Assembly (NCBI GenBank): GCA_958299035.1
Contig: CATQJL010000305.1
Location: 68,478,792-68,542,791, forward strand
From: Cylicocyclus nassatus
Lineage: Eukaryota > Nematoda > Chromadorea > Rhabditida > Strongylidae
DNA: 64,000 bases
Direction: 5' to 3'
The notes under the pieces are model-generated. The model saw only the letters and a program-made list of their open reading frames with translations. It was not told the origin of the DNA and ran no database searches. Position numbers and translations under genes: made by a program. This document shows positions 58,585 to 64,000 of the stretch, piece by piece (within the stretch, counting starts at the first letter, position 1; each line of letters opens with the position of its first letter).

Positions 58585-59283
58585 CGTAATCTGAAATCGG
58601 TGGTTGAGCAGCTCACGAAACCCTTTGATCATAACCATTTCGAACCCAGTTTTTTGAAAATCCTGTGTTTGGGTATTCACAATTCAAACTAACATACCAA
58701 TAACTTTTTACCGCAGAGCGAGTCTCTTTTCGTTCATATCTAGGCAAGGGCATGGTTTGCTCAAATTCTTTCACGCTCTTCTTCGCTTCTTTCGTCATTA
58801 CTCTCTGCATAATCGTTTGCTATCCATCTTCCACCCTTTTTTGTACATCAAAATGGGAAGAGTGACTATCATAGGCTGTTTACTAATCAGTCCTCCGTTC
58901 CGACAAAAGATCGACTGCTCAATGTTAATTCAAGGCAAAAGAAAATAAAACTAAACAAGCAGCTGCTTGCGCTTTTTATGTTCTCCTCTGTGTTTATTTC
59001 ATTTGAGCGGTCGTGACAGATCTTGGCTCTAAAGATTGCAAAAAATGTTTTAGTGTATTTAAACAAACCTTTGCAATGAGTGAAAGGACTTTTCGCAAGA
59101 TTCTATTCAAAGGGTTTGATTCGCTCCTATAACAGCGTTGATTACAATCACATCCACAAGATGAGACAAAAACCCTATTTTAATGTGCGTTTTTGGTGAG
59201 AATGCGTGCTATTTGAGGTTTTTGGAAAACTCCTGTGGTAATATTATCAACTCTAGCTTGTCAAATACCAATAATAGAAATAC

Positions 59284-59289
59284 TTTATT
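59284..59289 (-). terminator. Polyadenylation signal AATAAA
   Basis: Minus-strand AATAAA about 120 nt beyond the stop codon of paralog 3. Confidence 0.45.
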
Positions 59290-59409
59290 TCGAATATATA
59301 CAGGCATCTCTTTTACTAGCTAACACAATCAATAAACTTATTTTAAGTTACTTAAAACGTTCTAATTGCGTTACTAGTAAGGCTAGTATCACGATGCTTT
59401 CGTAGATCA

Positions 59410-59975
59410 TTACGCAGGAACGCACATTGGGAATGAACCACCATAACCACCATAACCACCACCATAACCACCCAACAAAAGGCTGTACAGCAAAGGGTAG
59501 TACATCATCATCATGGGATTATACATTCCTCCCATTCCTCCCCATGGCCCCATGCCTGGTCCTTGTGGTCCTCCCTGTCGATTGGGTAAGTGGATGTAAA
59601 TGTTTCTAGGTCGGGGTGTTGTAGTCGGCACGGGTATATGAATGTGAATGTTTCGCGTTTGTGGCACTGCCGGCATCGCAGGCGCCGCCTGTGCTGGACA
59701 TGGACCTAAAAATTAGATCTTTTTTTGTTATAATGATAGAAAGCTGGCAAAACTCACAGCAAACAGGAACAACTACTGGAGGGAGGACTTGAGCATTAGA
59801 AGCAGGCGCAGCAGCTTGATTTGGCGTACAACAGCAACATGTTGTGCCACCTCCCTTAAATGTTTACACCTCGGGAAACAATTACATATAAGGAAAAGGC
59901 ATTGCCGAAGCCTGAGCTTACCAGTTGACCTCCAACATGAGTTAATGTGAAAAGTATAGCTATGATCGATCGCAT
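59410..59975 (-). CDS. Secreted Cys/Gly-rich protein, paralog 3
   Basis: Three exons: 59975-59922, 59854-59758, 59705-59410, with phases 0 and 1 as in the other two paralogs, giving 148 aa. Exon 1, MRSIIAILFTLTHVGGQL, is a signal peptide. Exon 2 has GGGTTCCCCTP and a Val/Pro-rich end. Exon 3 starts CPCPAQAAPAMPAVPQ, then TRNIHIHIPVPTTT and PRNIYIHLPNR as in paralog 1, then a Gly/Met/Tyr-rich tail (MYNPMMMMYYPLL, GGYGGGYGGYGG) and stops after SFPMCVPA. The GVPD..GPCG and IPLYNPP modules are missing. A splice acceptor (CTTTAG) lies 6 nt before ATG, consistent with trans-splicing. Function unknown; secreted structural or gland product is a guess from composition. Confidence 0.8.
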
Positions 59976-62900
59976 GGAGCTCTAAAGAAAAGTGCTTCAA
60001 ACTTTGCAAAGGTAATGACTGTTTTGCTTGTCTTTGAAACATCTCTTTCTCGGCAAAGAAGGTTCAAATAACCCAATAACATAGTTTAGTAATGGAAGAG
60101 GAAAGCAAGCAATGTAAGTTTTCTTTAAGGGAAGGGAATCAGCATCGAGTAAGTTATGACAATTTGATATCATAGCTGACTATTGAAACCGAGTGGACAA
60201 CGATGTGTATTGCCGATTCTCTCCCTCCTAAGCTTAAATAGTCTAGCGATAGATTAGCACGGCGACTACACTGACGTGGTCAGTTTTTTCCGAATTTTCA
60301 TGAGAATGTCCAGTCAGCTGTGTGGACAAGTGCAGCCGCTAAACAAATAAAGACTCCAAGTTGCACATGATCACTAGAAATCCGAGAAGAAGAACTGGCA
60401 GAACTGGTATGCTCTGCCGGAACACAAACTCCAACGTCAGGTATGACCACACATATGAAGAAGATCTAACTGCTTTTCGAGTAAAAAGGAGCAAATCATC
60501 TTAACTCATAGATCATGTAATCTGGGAACCTGAAAGCTGAGTTTTTCTTTGGTCGATTGATACCGATGCTCTTTCAGGCGCTTTGACCTAATAACAGAAC
60601 TTGCGACATAGTCTTGCTACGATTTACGTACTCGATAAAACTGATAGTTCTCCGTTGGATACACAATTGGAAAGATTTCAGTAATCCAAAGAACGGCATA
60701 AAATCTTGCAAGACTTTTCCACTCAGTTTCCATTTAACAAAAGCATCGACATAAAGTTTATGGTACTAAATTTTTGCTAAATTATAGAGAACATTGAGTT
60801 GATCAACGAGCTTTATGAGACCGCGATCATAATCTTCTTTTTGATGACTAACTCTAAGACTTGCTGTAGGGATAAGACAAAACGCTTCATACTACTTCTT
60901 ACGCAAGTTACGAATGGTAGCTTTTTGATTGTAAAAAGCTCGTATGGATACGGATTGAAGAGTCATGTAATCGACGTGATAAACTGTTATATCACAAACA
61001 ATCGAATCTGTCTTGGTTCGAGGTAGCCTGCGGTCATACATAAATAAAAATCACAGTTATGTTAGTTCAAAGAAATTTGAGTTTGTGATTCTATGCAAGT
61101 CGCCTGCATAGCCGAAGTTTGTGTAGGTTCACGAATTGTGTGCTTACAGATGCCGGTTGTGCTATGTATGCGGATTTGCAAGGTTTCCGGTAAGCTGGTA
61201 ATCTTGATGACTAGTTCAAATTTTTGAGAGCCTACAGCACATAAAGTACTCAAGGTTTCTGTTATAGAAATTTTAGACTAAAGTCTTTTACGGTGATCGT
61301 ATTTTAAGTTTAACTTATTTCCATCAAAATGGTACATGTGAAGTGAGCATTGTTGTGACTAGCATGTTCAAGTATGCAAAATTCTAGCGATATTGAAGGC
61401 CTTGGAGCCTTGGGATTGAAGAGTACCGGTACCGAGTTTGGGAGTTAGGTGATGCACAGCATGTACCAGAACATGCAAAACGCAAGAAGTCTTTTCTTAC
61501 CCTTCATTTTTCACACTCCTGCAGAGTTTTTTTTGGTCAGAGTGCTAACCAACGTTGTGTCTCATGCCTTTCTTTGGAGCGAGGCGTTTGCCGCTGAGTC
61601 GGAGAACAGAAGTTACCGAGCATAATTTGATGAACAGTTTGTCGAGCGATATGACCAACACCCTTATGACATTGAAACCTTCCGGATCTGTGCCGATTGT
61701 GCTGTGCTAATATTTGACTATATATTGCAATCTCAACAGTTCTTCCTGCTCTTTTTGACTGAACATAGATTTTATTGTATGTTTTAGTTGAAAGCTTGTT
61801 TCAATGTGATAAAAGACCAATGGTGTCGCTTGTAAATTGATACAAGTGCGTCAGTGATGTCGGGATTTAACGACACGGATTTTTCTTACAAGGAAAGTGT
61901 CAAAAGTCGCAGTGGCCTTTTGACATGGAATGGGTATCATCTGAAGCACCTTGAAACGCTGATTCCGCAACCCCCTTTCTTAGCTGCTGAGCAAATCTGA
62001 GGATCTGAAAAGTAAGTTGTGGGCATTTTAATCAAATTTTTCGTTGTTGAGAGTTCCCTGTAATCTGTAGCCAACGCGGAAACCGCTCGAAAACTTGTTA
62101 AGCACTACAGCATAACATGTGAGAAGGAGCAGAATTACATTGAGCATTGATAAAATATCGATGTTTTACTTGTGTTTACACCTAAAATACATGGACCTTC
62201 ATAGTTTTTGCTACTCTCAGCGTTGTAATATTCCTAAAATTGAATTTAGTAGCTCCCGCCCAGGCTATGATAAAGCGCGTGAAATTAGCGCCCAAACTTT
62301 GTGAATCTTTTGTTACGTACAAAAGCAGCTACTTGCACAACCCACCAACTTGATCCTGGGTGTCAATAGTGCGCTTCTCCTCGCAACAGGTAAAAGATAT
62401 CATTTTGGTCTTGAAAGCAATAAGCATTATTTTTTCTCAGGAAATAATTCCCAAATTGTAGCCCTAAGTCTACGTTTCCGAAGCAACTTGGGCCTCCTAA
62501 CGCAAACATGCAAAGAAGTGGGTCGATACTTCAGACAATTTCATACCGTGTCATCATAAAACAAACAACATATTACTACAATATATTAGAATAGGTAATT
62601 TCGAAGCTGCTTACTTGGGTCGATCCGAGTTATATGTCTCGATGTTTGAAAAATTAGCCAGTGATCCATGATCTTTCTAGCGCAGTTTATATCTACCCTC
62701 TCTTCTCATCTCGCCAAGGCTTGAAGGCGCCTCGCGATTGTGCATGTTTGCTCAGTTAGCATGTAGATAAGGAAATGTAGCACAGAGCCCCAGATTGTAC
62801 CTCACTAGGGGTTTGGATCGCTTACGAAAAAACCTTTACTTGGACACAATATGGTGACGCTTGAGTACGCGTTACTTATAATAAAATCATGCCGCAGATG

Positions 62901-63147
62901 GTGATCTTCATTCAGCCTGCGCATATTTTGATCGCTCTTTGTCTTAGTCTACATCTCGCATTGGAATTTTTGGTGCAACATAAACTCTGTACTCGGTTTG
63001 ACTTTGAATCAGTGAAGTTGATAGTTGACATTTTATTCATTCATTCTCTACAGTTGATATTTTCAGTTTGTCAAGAGGAAGTTATGTGCTGCATAACACA
63101 TTTTCGTCTGTCCCAAGAATGTAGTAAAGCAAGGAACTTCCCAATGT
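59976..63147. other. Gene-poor AT-rich DNA
   Basis: No exon chain is supported. An open frame at 62889 starts with a hydrophobic stretch (PAHILIALCLSLHLALEFL), but it runs into a MITE end at 63152 and has no clear splice sites. Confidence 0.4.
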
Positions 63148-63260
63148 TTAAAGGCAATGTCCCGGCAGATTTTGCATTTTCACCTTTTTGCATGTTTTGG
63201 GATTTTAAGACTCTTGTAGACCCCAAATTTGAACTTTAAAACGGGTAAAAAGATCTTTTT
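63148..63260. mobile_element. MITE, AGGCAGTG family, left end only (copy 6)
   Basis: TTAA (63148-63151) followed by AGGCAATGTCCCGGCAGATT, then TTTTCACCTTTTTGCATG, parallels the left arm of copy 5. No right terminus is found within 500 bp, so the copy is truncated or decayed; the right limit given is approximate. Confidence 0.55.
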
Positions 63261-63782
63261 CGGGGCGTTTACCCAGTTTCCAAAAATCAGCTCGGACGAG
63301 AATTTGATGGAAAGTTATGAAGTTCTGGCACGAAGACCCTGCTGCCTGTAATTTTTGCTTTAGATAGCATCAATGCGGGAGAGCGGTTGTGGGGTCCCGC
63401 GTCGAACGGTGAATATCCAGATCCAGATACTTTGTACTATTTGACCTTGAAAGTCATACCTTGGGACAAGACCTCATTTGGGTTTCGATAAGGCAAGATC
63501 CGACTAAGGCAGCAATGCATGATCTGTGCACTTTCGCACTTTGGCTTCAGTAACACTTCTCTGCACTGATTTGTTCTCGCATACCGATATAAAATGGACT
63601 GGTTTCGTCGTTGCGATAGAAACTGTTCTTGACTCGGCATTCCGATATTCTAGTCAACGGATTTTTAGGTCATAGTAACTTACACTTGCATGTTGGCATA
63701 GTAAAAGGTACCCTCCGTCTCGATGACAGTTTGGGTGTGACAGACTTAGATCTTGACCACCTGCTCGGGTCTTGGGCCCTTT

Positions 63783-63809
63783 GGAAAAGTCCTTCATTTG
63801 GACTTTTCC
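63783..63809. repeat. 10-bp perfect hairpin
   Basis: GGAAAAGTCC and GGACTTTTCC form a perfect stem around a 7-nt loop. The surrounding GC-richer 63650-63930 has open frames on both strands, but no family could be recognised. Confidence 0.4.
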
Positions 63810-64000
63810 ACCTGAGTAGCGATGAAGCATGACTGGCAGGGACGGCCTTAGTAAATAAGTTCATGAACGCGGCACAAAGCGGGCGAGGCGGCTTGCAGAA
63901 TCCGACGGCATTGGTCAGCGGCACTGTCATTCAAATAAAGGCAAATCGGTACCATATTCGCAAACTCGCGCTAAAGTTGCAAAAGATCGTGATTCGCAGG

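Noticed and set aside
62889..63239. Possible secreted or membrane protein starting with a hydrophobic stretch
   Set aside because: The frame reads into a MITE terminus at 63152, and no splice donor with good context is seen before it.

Overview
This is an AT-rich, intron-bearing, repeat-dense eukaryotic window. It is most likely from a strongylid (clade V) nematode of the hookworm type, although the species cannot be fixed from the sequence. The reasons are short exons joined by phase-consistent introns with TTTCAG-type acceptors; splice acceptors sitting 6 to 32 nt before start codons, as expected for spliced-leader trans-splicing; an SL1-like 22-mer at 17016; a Patched-related (PTR) gene segment; and an RTE-type LINE remnant of the kind common in strongylid genomes.

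Host genes are few. At 14932-16621 (+) a chain of phase-compatible exons encodes part of a PTR-family extracellular domain. At 19522-20650 (+) lies a broken copy of the actin-related protein 2 gene (ARP2/arx-2). On the minus strand three paralogous small secreted proteins, rich in Cys, Pro and Gly, are encoded at 45277-44343, 49337-47870 and 59975-59410. They share intron phases and a set of exon-sized modules, and they are the best candidate for an undescribed gene family here. Weak coding remnants occur near 29.8-30.2, 31.4-31.7 and 36.8 kb.

The rest is dominated by mobile DNA. A PIF/Harbinger transposase gene (24192-22283, minus) carries a 1435-bp Helitron-like insertion in its 5' region, with an empty site visible in an inverted partial Harbinger copy at 17.1-17.5 kb. 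A Myb/SANT-like gene of the sort carried by Harbinger elements is at 17782-18839 and has a decayed relative at 26.9-27.8 kb. Two LINEs are present: a heavily decayed RTE type (39.9-42.3 kb) and a nearly full CR1/L2-like element with two frameshifts (53.0-56.5 kb). Many MITEs have terminal inverted repeats and target-site duplications readable by eye: a family starting AGGCAGTG and flanked by TTGA or TTAA, one copy of which contains a second MITE; piggyBac-like TTAA elements; Tc1/mariner-like TA elements; a Harbinger-like 628-bp foldback flanked by TAA; and a GC-rich element flanked by an 8-bp direct repeat.

Stretches with no entry of their own are described as gene-poor. All exon models were read by eye from open frames, splice signals and phase; none was checked by database search or transcript data.
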